Notes: generated by a model not told the origin, from the sequence alone. Shown: positions 1-11,195, counted from the first letter of the stretch. The stretch is 64,000 nucleotides of DNA from Afipia sp. P52-10 (GCF_000516555.1 NZ_AZSJ01000007.1:681376-745375); one strand, 5' to 3'. Program-made: numbers and translations.

Positions 1-807
1 AACCGGTGCATAAATCGCATTCCACGAGGCGAACACGAAGTCCGGGTAGCCGCTTTCGATCATCGTCGGCACGTCCGGCAATTCGGCAAGCCGGGTCGCA
101 CCGAGCGTCGCCAGCGGGATCAGTTGCTTCGCCTCCACATAGCCTTTCAGCGGCAGGTACGGATAAAAGATCATCGAGGTACGGCCGCTGAGCAAATCTT
201 GAAAGACCTGTCCGCCGTTGTAAGGCACGTGCAGCAGTTGCAAGCCGGCCGCCTTGTTGAACGAAGCGCCGGCGAGATGCGCCGAGGTGCCGCTGCCGGT
301 CGATGCATAGTTCAGCTTCTCCGGCTGCTTCTTCGCCAACGCCACGAGTTCGGCGACCGTGCGCGCCTGCACATCCGGATGCACCACCAGCACCAACGGC
401 TGGCTGGCGATGCGTGCGACCGGCGCGAAGTCCTTCATCGGATCGTACTTGATCGATTTGTAGAGGCTGATGTTCACCGCCTGCGTCTGGCTCGTTCCCC
501 ACAACAGCGTGTAGCCATCCGCCGTCGAGCGAGCCGCGGACTCCGCACCGAGGCTGCCGCCGGCACCAGCCTTGTTCTCGATCACCAGCCGCTGGCCAAG
601 CAAATCCGATACTTTCTCCGTCACCTGCCGTGCGAGCAGATCGGTGGTCGTGCCGGCCGCATACGGTACGACCAGACGGACCGGGCGATCGGGATAGGTC
701 TGCGCGAAGCTCGCGCGCAGCGACAGCGGAGTAGCGGCTGCAGCAAGCGCTCCCGCGACCAAGGTGCGGCGGTTAAGTGAGACTGATGATGGATTGCGTG
801 ATGACAT
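1..807 (-). CDS. Tripartite tricarboxylate transporter substrate-binding protein (Bug/TctC family), C-terminus cut by window edge
   Basis: Reading the minus strand from the ATG at 805-807 gives 269 codons without a stop, running off the left edge. The first ~30 residues carry an RR pair (NRRTLVAG) and a hydrophobic A-rich stretch ending in SFAQ, so export is expected, possibly by Tat. After it come YPDRPVRLVVPYAAG, then IENKAGAGGSLGAE, then LNYASTGSGTSAHLAG and LHVPYNGG, the standard hallmarks of Bug periplasmic binding proteins. Such proteins bind small carboxylates or related solutes and deliver them to TctAB-type permeases, or act as orphan receptors. The ligand cannot be read from sequence. 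No TctA/TctB partner is visible in the window. About 50-60 C-terminal residues should lie to the left. Confidence 0.9.
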   Translation of the reverse strand, partial: MSSRNPSSVSLNRRTLVAGALAAAATPLSLRASFAQTYPDRPVRLVVPYAAGTTTDLLARQVTEKVSDLLGQRLVIENKAGAGGSLGAESAARSTADGYTLLWGTSQTQAVNISLYKSIKYDPMKDFAPVARIASQPLVLVVHPDVQARTVAELVALAKKQPEKLNYASTGSGTSAHLAGASFNKAAGLQLLHVPYNGGQVFQDLLSGRTSMIFYPYLPLKGYVEAKQLIPLATLGATRLAELPDVPTMIESGYPDFVFASWNAIYAPV

Positions 808-1014
808 CGACCCGCGCCTCCGGTTCGCGTTTACTCGCTACGCACCGATGAGATTTTCATTCGACGCGCTCTCCGATCAAGCGACGCGAATGCACATCGC
901 AAGGCGAGAAACGCGTCTAGAGACCTCGCACGCGGCCCTTGGACGGTCAACACGGAGACGTTGACAACTGCGTCGCTTCGTGCCGCGGCACGAAACCACG
1001 CGCAGCAATCAACG

Positions 1015-1782
1015 TTATTTCAGCAGGTCGATGAGTTTGCCGGCATAGGCGTCGTCGGTGAGATTGAGCTTGAGCGGCGTCACCGAAACGCATTTGCGCG
1101 CGAGCGCATCGAGGTCAGTGCCGGCGATCGGCGGCTCGACGGCCTGCAAGCGCTCGAAGCCGATCCAGTAATAATCGTTGCCGCGTCCGTCCTTGCGGCC
1201 ATCGATCCGCAGGAAGCCCTGGTTGCGCTTGCCCTGCCGCGCGATCACCACGCCTGTCACATCGGCGGGCGCGCAATTCGGGAAGTTGATGTTGACGACC
1301 ACCTCCGGCGGCACGCCGGTCTTGAAGATCTTGCGCACGATCTCCGGCCCGTGGGTCAGCGCCGTATCCCACGGCATGTTCTGCCGCGTCTCGATGCCGA
1401 ACTCCTGACTGAGCGCGAACGAGGGGATGCCAAGGATCGCCCCCTCCATCGCGCCGGCGATCGTGCCGGAATAGACGACATCCTCGGCGACGTTGCGCCC
1501 GCGGTTGACGCCGGAGAGAACCAGATCGGGCCGTTTGTCCTTGATGATATGGCGCACGCCCATGATCACGCAGTCGGTCGGCGTGCCGCGCACCGCGTAG
1601 TGGCGCGGCGAGATTTCACGCAACCGCAGCGGATCGTTCAGCGACAGCGAGTGCGACACGCCGGACTGGTCGCTTTCCGGAGCGACCACCCACACGTCGT
1701 CGGACAGCTGCTTGGCGATATCCTCAACGACCTTGATGCCGGGAGCGTTGATGCCGTCGTCGTTGGTGCAGAGAATGCGCAT
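1015..1782 (-). CDS. surE: 5'/3'-nucleotidase SurE (stationary-phase survival acid phosphatase)
   Basis: A 255-residue protein, normal for SurE. It starts MRILCTNDDGINAPG, whose adjacent Asp8-Asp9 are metal ligands of the SurE fold; SDQSGVSHSLSL and LVLSGVNRGRNVAEDVVYSGT supply the further conserved Ser and Asn ligands. SurE is a divalent-metal-dependent nucleoside monophosphate phosphatase acting in the cytosol. It follows serS with a 6-base gap on the same strand, so the two are very likely cotranscribed. In many proteobacteria surE is followed by pcm (protein-L-isoaspartate methyltransferase); here the next sequence to the left is a Bug-family gene, so pcm is not adjacent. Confidence 0.96.
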   Translation of the reverse strand: MRILCTNDDGINAPGIKVVEDIAKQLSDDVWVVAPESDQSGVSHSLSLNDPLRLREISPRHYAVRGTPTDCVIMGVRHIIKDKRPDLVLSGVNRGRNVAEDVVYSGTIAGAMEGAILGIPSFALSQEFGIETRQNMPWDTALTHGPEIVRKIFKTGVPPEVVVNINFPNCAPADVTGVVIARQGKRNQGFLRIDGRKDGRGNDYYWIGFERLQAVEPPIAGTDLDALARKCVSVTPLKLNLTDDAYAGKLIDLLK

Positions 1783-1788
1783 GCCGCC

Positions 1789-3189
<1,401 letters not shown>

Positions 3190-3199
3190 TTACGGGAAT

Positions 3200-3227
3200 C
3201 GCAGCGATTTTAGCAAGTTTCGCTGCG
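3200..3227 (-). terminator. Possible hairpin downstream of tatC
   Basis: An 8-base perfect inverted repeat (CGCAGCGA / TCGCTGCG, 12-base loop) lies 11 bases past the tatC stop on the minus strand. No T-run follows, so it is a weak intrinsic terminator at best and could be an RNA-stabilising 3' hairpin. Confidence 0.35.
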
Positions 3228-3237
3228 TCTCAAGGCG

Positions 3238-4047
3238 TTATTCGGCTGGGGTCACTGAGGAGGACGACGAGTCCGGCGCCGCCGCCTGCGAGGCTTCGGC
3301 CTTCTTCTCAACCATGCGGACGGCGAAGATCGAGGCCTCATAGAGGATCATCAGCGGGATCGCCAGCGAGAACTGGCTGATGATATCCGGTGGCGTCAAC
3401 ACAGCGGCGATGACGAAGGCACCGACGATGAAATAGCGCCGCTTGTCCTTCAGCGTCTTGGAGGTGAGCACGCCGATCCGGCCGAGCAACGTCAGGATCA
3501 CCGGCAACTGGAAGGCGATGCCGAAGGCGAAAATCAACGACATCATCAGCGACAGATACTCGCCGACCTTCGGCAATAGCGCGATCTCGGCCTGTCCGTC
3601 GCCGACCTGCTGCATGCCCAGCGAGAACCGCACCAGCATCGGCAGCACGACGAAATAGACCAGCGTCGCGCCGAGCGCGAAGAAGATCGGGGTTGCGACC
3701 AGATAAGGCAGGAAGGCTTGTCGCTCGTTGCGATAGAGGCCGGGCGCAACGAACATGTAGATCTGGGTTGCCACCACCGGGAACGAGATGAACGCCGCGC
3801 CGAACAAGGCGAGCTTGAGCTGCGTGATGAAGTATTCGAGCAGCGCGGTGTAAATGAACTTCGAATTGCCGACGCCCGCGACCCAGGTGAACGGCCAGAC
3901 CAGGACGTTGTAGATCTGCTTGGCGAAGAAGAAGCAGAAAATGAATGCGAGCCCAAACGCCAGCAGCGCCTTGATCAAGCGCGAGCGCAATTCGATCAGA
4001 TGATCCAGCAGCGGGGCTTTGGTGGCGTCGATATCTTCCTGCGTCAT
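3238..4047 (-). CDS. tatC: Twin-arginine translocase subunit TatC
   Basis: A 269-residue inner-membrane protein with six predicted transmembrane segments. It opens with the TatC hallmark [19 protein letters not shown]; the cytoplasmic N-region and first loop bind the twin-arginine signal peptide. [20 protein letters not shown] and [14 protein letters not shown] are further family signatures. The C-terminal tail is Ser/Glu-rich. TatC works with TatA and TatB, encoded immediately upstream. Its ATG overlaps the tatB stop (ATGA at 4044-4047), indicating translational coupling. Confidence 0.97.
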   Translation of the reverse strand: MTQEDIDATKAPLLDHLIELRSRLIKALLAFGLAFIFCFFFAKQIYNVLVWPFTWVAGVGNSKFIYTALLEYFITQLKLALFGAAFISFPVVATQIYMFVAPGLYRNERQAFLPYLVATPIFFALGATLVYFVVLPMLVRFSLGMQQVGDGQAEIALLPKVGEYLSLMMSLIFAFGIAFQLPVILTLLGRIGVLTSKTLKDKRRYFIVGAFVIAAVLTPPDIISQFSLAIPLMILYEASIFAVRMVEKKAEASQAAAPDSSSSSVTPAE

Positions 4048-4514
4048 GTCGGCTTGTCCGCAGGTTGCAGCGGTGCGGCGTCGGCGGATGCGGATGTCTC
4101 GGATGCCGGCGTCTCAACGGCCGGTGCTGGTGACGCTAGCTCGGCCGTCGCGGCGTGAACGATCGCTTCCTTGAAAGTCTCAGGGGTCGGCGGCTCGGGT
4201 GGCGTCGGTGTCGCCACCGCCGAGGTATCGAGCTTCAGCGCCTCCTCCACATCCTTGACCGTGGAGGTTAGCACATTGTTGCTGGCGAGGTTGCCGGCTG
4301 CCGCCGTCACCTCGTCGAACTGCTTCTTCATGTCGGCGATCTCGGCTTCCCGCATCGCCTCCTGAAACTGGTTCTGGAATTCAGCGGCCATGCGGCGGGC
4401 TTTGCCCATCCACTGCCCGACCATCCGCAGCACGCCGGGCAGCTCCTTGGGGCCAATGGCGATCAGCGCAACGACCCCGATCACGACCAGCTCAGACCAC
4501 CCGATGTCGAACAT
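4044..4514 (-). CDS. tatB: Sec-independent protein translocase subunit TatB
   Basis: A 156-residue protein. [20 protein letters not shown] is the short N-terminal membrane anchor, followed by the GPKELP hinge and an amphipathic helix (about residues 27-60). Residues ~85-156 are a Pro/Ala/Thr-rich, probably disordered tail, typical of alphaproteobacterial TatB. With TatC it forms the signal-peptide receptor of the Tat pathway. The order tatA-tatB-tatC on the minus strand is the standard operon, with a gap of about 118 bases to tatA. Confidence 0.95.
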   Translation of the reverse strand: MFDIGWSELVVIGVVALIAIGPKELPGVLRMVGQWMGKARRMAAEFQNQFQEAMREAEIADMKKQFDEVTAAAGNLASNNVLTSTVKDVEEALKLDTSAVATPTPPEPPTPETFKEAIVHAATAELASPAPAVETPASETSASADAAPLQPADKPT

Positions 4515-4632
4515 GGAATTATCCGCTCGCGCGATGCGCCCTTAAAAAACTGCCTGCGGGCGCCATCGCCATCACCTTGCGCGTCTTCCGCCATCGCAGG
4601 CGTGCTCACCTGCCGGAAACCGCGCGCGCCGG

Positions 4633-4866
4633 TCAGACTGCCTTGCGATTGGCGTCGGTCGCCTGCGGCGCCTGTGAGGACGCGTTGTCGATGCTCTTCA
4701 TCGGCTCGGTCTTCTCGGCAGTCTTGTCGTCCTCGGACATGCCCTTCTTGAAGGCCTTGATGCCCTGCGCGACGTCTCCCATCAGATCGGAGATCTTGCC
4801 GCGGCCGAACAGCAGCAGGACCACTGCGATCACCACGATCCAGTGCCAGATGCTCATTGAACCCAT
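4633..4866 (-). CDS. tatA: Twin-arginine translocase subunit TatA
   Basis: A 77-residue protein starting [12 protein letters not shown]. The start at 4866 is preferred because GGGAGAG lies just upstream; an internal ATG at 4857 is the alternative and the longer in-frame extension to 4938 is not TatA-like. The transmembrane helix spans about residues 6-19, followed by the FGRGK hinge, then the amphipathic helix ([18 protein letters not shown]) and a polar tail. TatA oligomers form the pore of the Tat export system. It is the first gene of tatABC and sits about 200 bases downstream of scpB. Confidence 0.96.
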   Translation of the reverse strand: MGSMSIWHWIVVIAVVLLLFGRGKISDLMGDVAQGIKAFKKGMSEDDKTAEKTEPMKSIDNASSQAPQATDANRKAV

Positions 4867-5066
4867 GCCGCTCTCCCAAAAACGCTCAACTGTGCGGGCA
4901 CGATCCCGGTCGAAACCACACCCCGGCCGAAGCGCCACGTCCGGCCTTGCTCATCCCCGAAACTAGGCGTTGGAGGCGGCAAAAACAAGGACTTAGGCTG
5001 GTCACTTCCGCGCGCGATGCTACGCGGTTTGACGCATTGGTAAACCGGCGAAATCGTGCCGTTCGC

Positions 5067-5846
5067 TCAATCCTTGGCTTCGGAGTCCGGAGGCACCGCG
5101 TCGGTCTGTTCAGGCTCCACCTGTGCCGTCTCAGGCTGCGGCTCGGGTTCTGGCGCCGGCGCGAGCGCCAGGTCGAGATCGCCCGGCTCTAGCGGATCCT
5201 CGTCCTCGCGGAGGGCCGGATCGTCCGATGGGGTCGGCACGGTAAAGCCGCCCGGCAGGCGCGAATCCAGCAGCCCGGTTCCCCGCAATTCGTCCAATCC
5301 CGGCAGATCGTTCACGGCTTCGAGATTGAACTGCGACAGGAACTGCTCGGTGGTGCCGAAGGTCAGTGGACGCCCTGGCGTCTTGCGACGGCCGCGAGGT
5401 CGGATCCAGCCCGTCTCCAACAGCACGTCGAGCGTCCCCTTGGACGTGACGACACCGCGGATTTCTTCGATCTCGGCGCGAGACACCGGCTGATGGTAGG
5501 CGATGATCGCCAGCACCTCGATCGCCGCGCGCGACAGGCGGCGCGTTTCGGTGCTCTCGCGTGTCATCAGCCAGGCGAGATCGGTCGCCGTGCGGAACGA
5601 CCATTTGCCGTTGATACGAACGAGATTGACGCCCCGCTCGGCATAGTCGGCCTGCAGCTCAGCCAACGCGGTCTTTACGTCCACGCCCTCGGGAAGCTTC
5701 TTCTTCAACGAAGCTTCGTCGAGCGGCTCGGCAGAGGCGAACAGCATCGCCTCCAGCAGGCGGAGTTCCTCCGAGCGCATAGACACGGCCGCAGCCTCGG
5801 CGGCCTCGTCAGCCTCGATGTGTTTCTCTGCCAAATGAGCTGGCAT
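5067..5846 (-). CDS. scpB: Segregation and condensation protein B
   Basis: ScpB is the winged-helix kleisin partner that with ScpA and SMC forms the bacterial condensin. The start at 5846 (MPAHLAEKH) is chosen because GGAGAG lies 7 bases upstream; a GTG at 5864 directly abuts the scpA stop and would add six residues. The core contains the family signature VLAIIAYHQPVSRAEIEEIRGV (only part quoted as key residues: AYHQPVSRAEIE) and GRRKTPGRPLTFGTTEQFL. The C-terminal ~55 residues form an acidic Pro/Glu-rich tail absent from short ScpB proteins. It is translationally close to scpA. Confidence 0.95.
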   Translation of the reverse strand: MPAHLAEKHIEADEAAEAAAVSMRSEELRLLEAMLFASAEPLDEASLKKKLPEGVDVKTALAELQADYAERGVNLVRINGKWSFRTATDLAWLMTRESTETRRLSRAAIEVLAIIAYHQPVSRAEIEEIRGVVTSKGTLDVLLETGWIRPRGRRKTPGRPLTFGTTEQFLSQFNLEAVNDLPGLDELRGTGLLDSRLPGGFTVPTPSDDPALREDEDPLEPGDLDLALAPAPEPEPQPETAQVEPEQTDAVPPDSEAKD

Positions 5847-5864
5847 CGATGGCTCTCCTTCCAC

Positions 5865-6689
5865 TTAGCTTGCCGGTGTTTCGGGTGCGACAAGCTCGGC
5901 AGCCAGGTCGGGCCGCCGCTTACGAACGAAAATCGGCGCGAACGCTTCTTTCTGATGCACTTCCGCCTCGCCTTCCCGGACAAGTTCCAGCGCCGCCGCG
6001 AAACTCGACGCAAACACGGTCGCCCGCTGCGACGGCTCGACGACGTAGCTCAAGAGGTACTCGTCCAGGCTGCTCCAGTCTTCGGCCATGCCGACCAGCC
6101 GCTCCAGCGACGCACGCGCCTCGTTCAACGACCAGACCGTCCGCTTGGCGAGATGCACGCTGGCCAGCACCCGCTGCTGGCGCTGGGTCGTGTAGGCCGT
6201 CAGCAGGTCGTAGAGCGTCGCCGTCCACTTTTGATGCTTGATCTCGGCAATCGCTTCTGGCTCACCACGGGCAAAGATGTCCCGGCCAAGCTGCGGGCGC
6301 GTCATCAGGCTCTTGGCCGCCTCGCGGATCGCCTCCAGCTTGCGCAGGCGGTTGGCGAGCGCAGTCGCCATATCCTCGGCGCTCGGCCCTTCCGCCGACG
6401 GCGGCTCAGGCAAGAGCAACCGCGACTTCAGATAGGCGAGCCAGGCCGCCATCACCAGATAATCCGCGGCAATCTCCAGGCGCAGCTTCCGCGCCGCCTC
6501 GATATAGGCGAGGTATTGATCGGCCAATGCCAGGATCGAGATCTTCGCCAGATCGACCTTCTGATGCCGGGCAAGCGCAAGCAGCAGGTCCAGCGGCCCT
6601 TCGTATCCGGCAACGTCGACGACCAGCGTCGGCTCGTCGTCCGGCCGCTCCGCTTGCGTAGCGTCGAAGGGAAGGATTTCTGCACTCAT
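5865..6689 (-). CDS. scpA: Segregation and condensation protein A
   Basis: A 274-residue kleisin subunit of the SMC-ScpAB condensin. YEGPLDLLLALARHQKVDL near residue 29 is the ScpA N-terminal signature that contacts the SMC neck; MAAWLAYLKSRLLLPEP follows. The C-terminal part contains the winged helix that binds the SMC head. The gene begins inside the nagZ stop (4-base overlap at 6686-6689) and is followed immediately by scpB. An scpA-scpB pair beside nagZ and tatABC is a familiar alphaproteobacterial order. Confidence 0.96.
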   Translation of the reverse strand: MSAEILPFDATQAERPDDEPTLVVDVAGYEGPLDLLLALARHQKVDLAKISILALADQYLAYIEAARKLRLEIAADYLVMAAWLAYLKSRLLLPEPPSAEGPSAEDMATALANRLRKLEAIREAAKSLMTRPQLGRDIFARGEPEAIAEIKHQKWTATLYDLLTAYTTQRQQRVLASVHLAKRTVWSLNEARASLERLVGMAEDWSSLDEYLLSYVVEPSQRATVFASSFAAALELVREGEAEVHQKEAFAPIFVRKRRPDLAAELVAPETPAS

Positions 6690-7714
6690 GCTGTCAGGGC
6701 TCCCGCACGGCTGACGAGTTCATCGAGTTCGGCGCGCGCCCGCTCGCGATCGAGCGGCTGCGGCTGTTTGCGCGCGGCGAGCGCGCGCTTCGCCCGCTCC
6801 AGCGCCTGTCCCGCCAGCAGCGGCGTGTTGGCGGCGACCGCCCGCATCTCTTCCGGATCGCCGTTGCAATGCAGGATCATGTCGCAGCCGGCAGCGATGC
6901 TGGCGCGGGTGCGCTCGGCGATCGTTCCCTGCAGAGCATTCATCGACACGTCATCACTCATCAGCAAACCTTGGAAACTGATCGAGCCGCGAATCACCTC
7001 CTGGATGATTGTCGCAGAAGTCGTCGCCGGTTGGGCACGATCGAGGGCGCTAAACACAACATGCGCAGTCATCGCCATCGGCAGGTCCGCCAGCGGGCGG
7101 AACGCGGCGAAGTCGGTGCGCTCGAGTTCCACAAGCGGCGTATCGACGGTCGGCAACTGAAAGTGCGTGTCCGCGGTAGCCCGGCCATGGCCGGGGATAT
7201 GCTTGAGCACTGGCAGCACGCCGCCTGCGCAAAGGCCATCCGTCACGGCACGGCCGATCGCAGCAACCTTGGCCGGCTCGGTTCCATAGGCGCGGTCGCC
7301 GATGACAGCATCCGCCCCCGCCACCGGCACATCCGCGAGCGGCAGGCAGTCCACCGTGAAGCCAACGTCGGCGAGATCGGCGGCGATCAGCCGTGCGCTC
7401 AAATAGGCGGCCCGCAGCCCCTCGTCGGGGGTCCGATCATAGAGCTGCGCGAACACGCTGCCACGAGGATAAGATGGCCAGACCGGCGGCCCAAGGCGCT
7501 GGACGCGCCCGCCCTCCTGATCGACCAGCACCGGCGCGTCGGGCCGGCCGACGCATTGGCGCAAGTCCGCAATCAGGGATGCAACTTGCGCGCGATCACT
7601 GACGTTGCGCTTGAAAAGGATGAAGCCCCAGGGCTGCTCCTCGCGCAGAAACACCCGCTCATCCTCGGTGAGGGTAAGGCCGCCTACTCCGCTGATGAAG
7701 GCTTTGATGCGCAT
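6686..7714 (-). CDS. nagZ: Beta-N-acetylhexosaminidase NagZ (peptidoglycan recycling)
   Basis: A 342-residue glycoside hydrolase family 3 enzyme that removes GlcNAc from GlcNAc-anhydromuropeptides in the cytosol. VDQEGGRVQRL (about residues 64-74) and the catalytic loop KHIPGHGRATADTH (about 171-184), which carries the NagZ His acid/base, are visible. The Asp of MSDDVSMNAL fits the nucleophile. NagZ products feed AmpR-controlled beta-lactamase induction in organisms that have it; no ampR or ampC is in the window. It lies downstream of the SPOR-domain gene and overlaps scpA by 4 bases. Confidence 0.95.
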   Translation of the reverse strand: MRIKAFISGVGGLTLTEDERVFLREEQPWGFILFKRNVSDRAQVASLIADLRQCVGRPDAPVLVDQEGGRVQRLGPPVWPSYPRGSVFAQLYDRTPDEGLRAAYLSARLIAADLADVGFTVDCLPLADVPVAGADAVIGDRAYGTEPAKVAAIGRAVTDGLCAGGVLPVLKHIPGHGRATADTHFQLPTVDTPLVELERTDFAAFRPLADLPMAMTAHVVFSALDRAQPATTSATIIQEVIRGSISFQGLLMSDDVSMNALQGTIAERTRASIAAGCDMILHCNGDPEEMRAVAANTPLLAGQALERAKRALAARKQPQPLDRERARAELDELVSRAGALTA

Positions 7715-7760
7715 GGGGCCGATTAGCCCGGCCCTGCGCGCAGGGTCAAGGAAACCGCCG

Positions 7761-9290
7761 TTAATTCCTTTGGACGACGCACTGGCCGCCGGCGGCCTTC
7801 AGGCTGTTGCAGAGCTGTCCGGCGTCCTCGGCCTGGGAAAACGGCCCAACCAGCGCGCGATAGTAGATCCCACGCTCGCCGAGATCGGCGCGGCGAATCA
7901 TCGCCGAGCGCGATCCGAGCACGTTCGGGAACTTGGACTGCATCGCCCGGTAGGCCGCCTGGGCGTCGGCTTCGCTCCGCTGCGACGAAATCTGGACCAT
8001 ATACCCGCCCGATCCACCTGTCGGTTGTGCGGAGGCGGTACGGGTCGGAGCCGGCGCCTGTTGCTGCGGCGACAGCGAGACCGGCGCATTGGCAGGGGCC
8101 TGCGCCCGGGCCGAGGCCGCCCGCGACTGGGCAGCCTGCCCCTGTTGACCTGAAGCCGGTGCCGTATCCGGCTGATCAGTGCGGATGCTGAGGGTCCGGA
8201 CCCGCCTTGGCTCGTCGCCAAGCGCACCATTCGAAACCCCGGCCCGTGGTGGTGTCGAGGCTGTCGTGGTTGCGACCGATTGCGGCGAGGGCGGGTTGGC
8301 ATTGGTGTTCAACGGCGGGAAAACCACCCGCGGCGGATTGCGGCCATTGATGTCGACCGGCTGCTCCTCGCGTGACAGCAACTGCTCCTGCCCGCTTGGA
8401 GCTCCGATGCGGTCGACGATCTTGCCGGAGGCGTCGCTGGTCTGGGTCGGAGGCACGATCTTGGTTGCACCAGGCTCGGCCTTGATCACCGGCGGCTCGC
8501 CGCTGCGTGGCGATCCTACGAAGGAACGATAAGCAAACGCGCCCGCCGTGCCGACAACCGCCAGCGCCAGCACCGCCGCGACGGTCATCAACCCGCCGCG
8601 CTTACGTTGCGGCTCTTCGTAGTGGCCATCGCCATAGTAAGGCGGATAGTTCGGATCTTGCTCTTGGTAGCCAGCCTGATACGTGCCGTCGGCGTACTGC
8701 TGATCCTGGTACTGCGGGTAGTGCGCGTTCTGTGAATTCTGATCATACAGAACGTGATCATAGCGCGCCTGCTGATCGTGTTGATGATCGTATTGCGGCT
8801 GCTGTTCGTATTGGGTCTGCTCGGCGTACTGCTGCTCGCGCTGATACTGATATTGATCGTATTGCGGCTGCTGCGGTTGTTGCTGCCGCTCGTCGCGATG
8901 ACGCGCCGTGCGCAGAAACGCCGGTGGCGGAGGCTCTTCATCCTGCTGCGGATAAGGATCGGCCGAGTAACCCTGCGGCTCCAGCGCCGCGGGCTGAGCG
9001 CGCTGCTGCCGGCTCGCGGTGCGCATCCATGATGGCCGCGACGCCTCGGCTGGTGGTGCCTCGTCCGGCACGTCCTCATGCTGCGGCTGATATTGTTGCG
9101 ATGAAACGCGATCGGCCCGCGTGCGCTCGGCACGCGTGCTCGGCGGAGCGCTCAACGCCGTACCTTGTTCGGTCTGCCCTATCAGACGTGCGAGCTCAGC
9201 CAACGGATCGCCATCGGCGCTCTGGCTCGCAGCTCGCCGCGCACCGCGATCGTCGGCGGACTCGGGCCGGTATTGATAACGATCTGCCAT
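7761..9290 (-). CDS. SPOR-domain bitopic membrane protein with Gln/Tyr-rich cytoplasmic region
   Basis: A 509-residue protein. Order of parts: polar N-terminus with DPLAELARLIGQTE at about 28-41; a low-complexity region at about 136-226 dominated by Gln and Tyr, with Asp, His and Glu (e.g. QQQPQQPQYDQYQYQ); a KR-flanked transmembrane helix at about 234-254; a Pro/Ser/Ala-rich linker; and a C-terminal SPOR domain at about 427-507 (GGYMVQISSQRSEADAQAAY ... YYRALVGPFSQAEDA). SPOR domains bind denuded septal glycan, so a division-site role is likely but not proved. The gene lies between argS and nagZ, its usual alphaproteobacterial place. The Q/Y segment is unusual for the family. Confidence 0.9.
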   Translation of the reverse strand: MADRYQYRPESADDRGARRAASQSADGDPLAELARLIGQTEQGTALSAPPSTRAERTRADRVSSQQYQPQHEDVPDEAPPAEASRPSWMRTASRQQRAQPAALEPQGYSADPYPQQDEEPPPPAFLRTARHRDERQQQPQQPQYDQYQYQREQQYAEQTQYEQQPQYDHQHDQQARYDHVLYDQNSQNAHYPQYQDQQYADGTYQAGYQEQDPNYPPYYGDGHYEEPQRKRGGLMTVAAVLALAVVGTAGAFAYRSFVGSPRSGEPPVIKAEPGATKIVPPTQTSDASGKIVDRIGAPSGQEQLLSREEQPVDINGRNPPRVVFPPLNTNANPPSPQSVATTTASTPPRAGVSNGALGDEPRRVRTLSIRTDQPDTAPASGQQGQAAQSRAASARAQAPANAPVSLSPQQQAPAPTRTASAQPTGGSGGYMVQISSQRSEADAQAAYRAMQSKFPNVLGSRSAMIRRADLGERGIYYRALVGPFSQAEDAGQLCNSLKAAGGQCVVQRN

Positions 9291-9398
9291 CTGATGTTGT
9301 CCCCATCAGGAAGGCTGAACAGCGCCGATATGGAAGTCCACGCGGAACCCGTCCAGCCGCTGCGTGTCACCGTCGCCCCTCAACGACGGACACCTCGA

Positions 9399-11195
9399 CT
9401 ATCGCATTTCGTCCGGCGCCTGGACACCCAGAATCGCGAGACCGGCTGCGAGGACCGACACGACCCCCTGCACCAGGGCCAGCCGCGCTAACGTAATCTC
9501 TGCATCATTCTGGATAATGAAGCGTAAATGAGGCAAATCCCGCCCTCTGGTCCAAAGCGCATGGAACTCGCTGGCAAGATCGTAGAGGTAGAATGCGATC
9601 CGATGCGGCTCGTGCGCCTCGGCGGCCCCCTCCACCAGCCGTGGGAACAAAGCGAGCCGCCGCAGCAGTCCGAGCTCAGCGGTATCAGCCAACCGCGACA
9701 GATCCGCCTTCGCCAGCAGGTACGGCGCGCGGGCCTCCGCCTGCTCGGGCAGGTCGGCGATCGCCTCCCGCGCATTACGGAAGATCGAATAGCCGCGCGC
9801 ATGGCCGTACTGGACATAGAACACCGCATTGTCGCGCGACTGCTCGATCACCTTGGCGAGGTCGAAATCGAGCACCGCATCGTTCTTTCGGAACAGCATC
9901 ATGAAGCGCACCGCGTCGGCGCCAACCTCGTCGACCACCTCGCGCAGCGTGACGAAATCCCCGGACCGCTTCGACATCTTCACTGGCTCGCCAGCGCGCA
10001 ACAGCTTCACGAGCTGCACGATCTTCACGTCAAGCGTGCCCTTGCCTTCGCTGACCGCCCGGATCGCCGCCTGGACGCGCTTGATATAGCCGCCGTGATC
10101 GGCCCCCCAGACGTCGACCATGTTGGCGAAGCCGCGATCGAACTTGTTCTTGTGATAGGCGATGTCGGAGGCGAAGTAGGTATACGATCCGTCCGACTTG
10201 AGTAGCGGCCGATCGACGTCGTCGCCGAACGCGGTCGCGCGGAAGAGCGTCTGCTCGCGATCCTCCCAATCCTCGTCCGGCCCGCCCTTCGGCCGCGGCA
10301 GGCGTCCCTCGTAGACGAGCCCACGCTTGCGCAGGCCATCAATGACAGCCGCCACTTCGCCGCCGTTGGCGCCCTGCAGCGAACGCTCGGAGAAGAACAC
10401 ATCATGGCGCACGTTGAGCGCCTGCAAATCCTTCTCGATCTCGGCCATCATCATCGCGATGGCTTTCGCCCGCACGATCGGCAGCCACTCGGCTTCTGCC
10501 ATCGCCTTGAGCCTGTCGCCGTATTCGGCCGCTAGCGCTGCGCCGACCGGCTTCAGGTAGTCGCCGGGATAAAGCCCCTCCGGGATCGCGCCGATGACCT
10601 CGCCCAGTGCCTCGCGATAGCGCATGAACGCCGACCGCGCGAGCACATCCACCTGCGCGCCGGCATCGTTGACGTAGTATTCGCGCGTCACCTTGAAGCC
10701 CGCAAAGTCGAGCAGGCTCGCCAGCGCATCGCCGAACACCGCGCCACGGCAATGGCCGACATGCATCGGCCCGGTCGGGTTTGCCGAAACATATTCGACG
10801 TTGATCGCCTCACCGCGGCCGATGCGGCTGCGGCCGTAGGCCGCCCCCTCGCTCAACACCGTGCGCAACACCTCAGGCCAGACCGATGCCTTCAGCCGCA
10901 GATTGATGAAGCCAGGCCCGGCGATCTCCACCGTCTCAACCAGCGGATCGGCCCGCAGCAGCTCCGCGATCTTCTCCGCAAGATCGCGTGGCTTCGCCTT
11001 GGCATCCTTGGCCAGCACCATCGCCGCATTCGTCGCCATATCGCCATGCGCGGCATCGCGCGGCGGCTCGACCACGATCCGCGACAGATCGAGCCCCGCA
11101 GGGATCGTTCCCTGATCGCTCAAAGTACGGCAAGCCGCCTGCACGCGATCGAGGACTTGAGCGAAAAGATGGGACTGGCCAGATGCTTGGGTCAT
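9399..11195 (-). CDS. argS: Arginine--tRNA ligase
   Basis: A 598-residue class I synthetase that charges tRNA-Arg. The HIGH motif appears as HVGHCRG within [17 protein letters not shown] (about residue 130-145), and the KMSKS-type motif as [10 protein letters not shown]. The N-terminal additional domain and the C-terminal anticodon-binding DALR domain (ending [13 protein letters not shown]) are both present, so the gene is full length. About 107 bases separate it from the SPOR gene downstream and 50 bases from dgt upstream, all on the same strand. Confidence 0.97.
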   Translation of the reverse strand: MTQASGQSHLFAQVLDRVQAACRTLSDQGTIPAGLDLSRIVVEPPRDAAHGDMATNAAMVLAKDAKAKPRDLAEKIAELLRADPLVETVEIAGPGFINLRLKASVWPEVLRTVLSEGAAYGRSRIGRGEAINVEYVSANPTGPMHVGHCRGAVFGDALASLLDFAGFKVTREYYVNDAGAQVDVLARSAFMRYREALGEVIGAIPEGLYPGDYLKPVGAALAAEYGDRLKAMAEAEWLPIVRAKAIAMMMAEIEKDLQALNVRHDVFFSERSLQGANGGEVAAVIDGLRKRGLVYEGRLPRPKGGPDEDWEDREQTLFRATAFGDDVDRPLLKSDGSYTYFASDIAYHKNKFDRGFANMVDVWGADHGGYIKRVQAAIRAVSEGKGTLDVKIVQLVKLLRAGEPVKMSKRSGDFVTLREVVDEVGADAVRFMMLFRKNDAVLDFDLAKVIEQSRDNAVFYVQYGHARGYSIFRNAREAIADLPEQAEARAPYLLAKADLSRLADTAELGLLRRLALFPRLVEGAAEAHEPHRIAFYLYDLASEFHALWTRGRDLPHLRFIIQNDAEITLARLALVQGVVSVLAAGLAILGVQAPDEMR

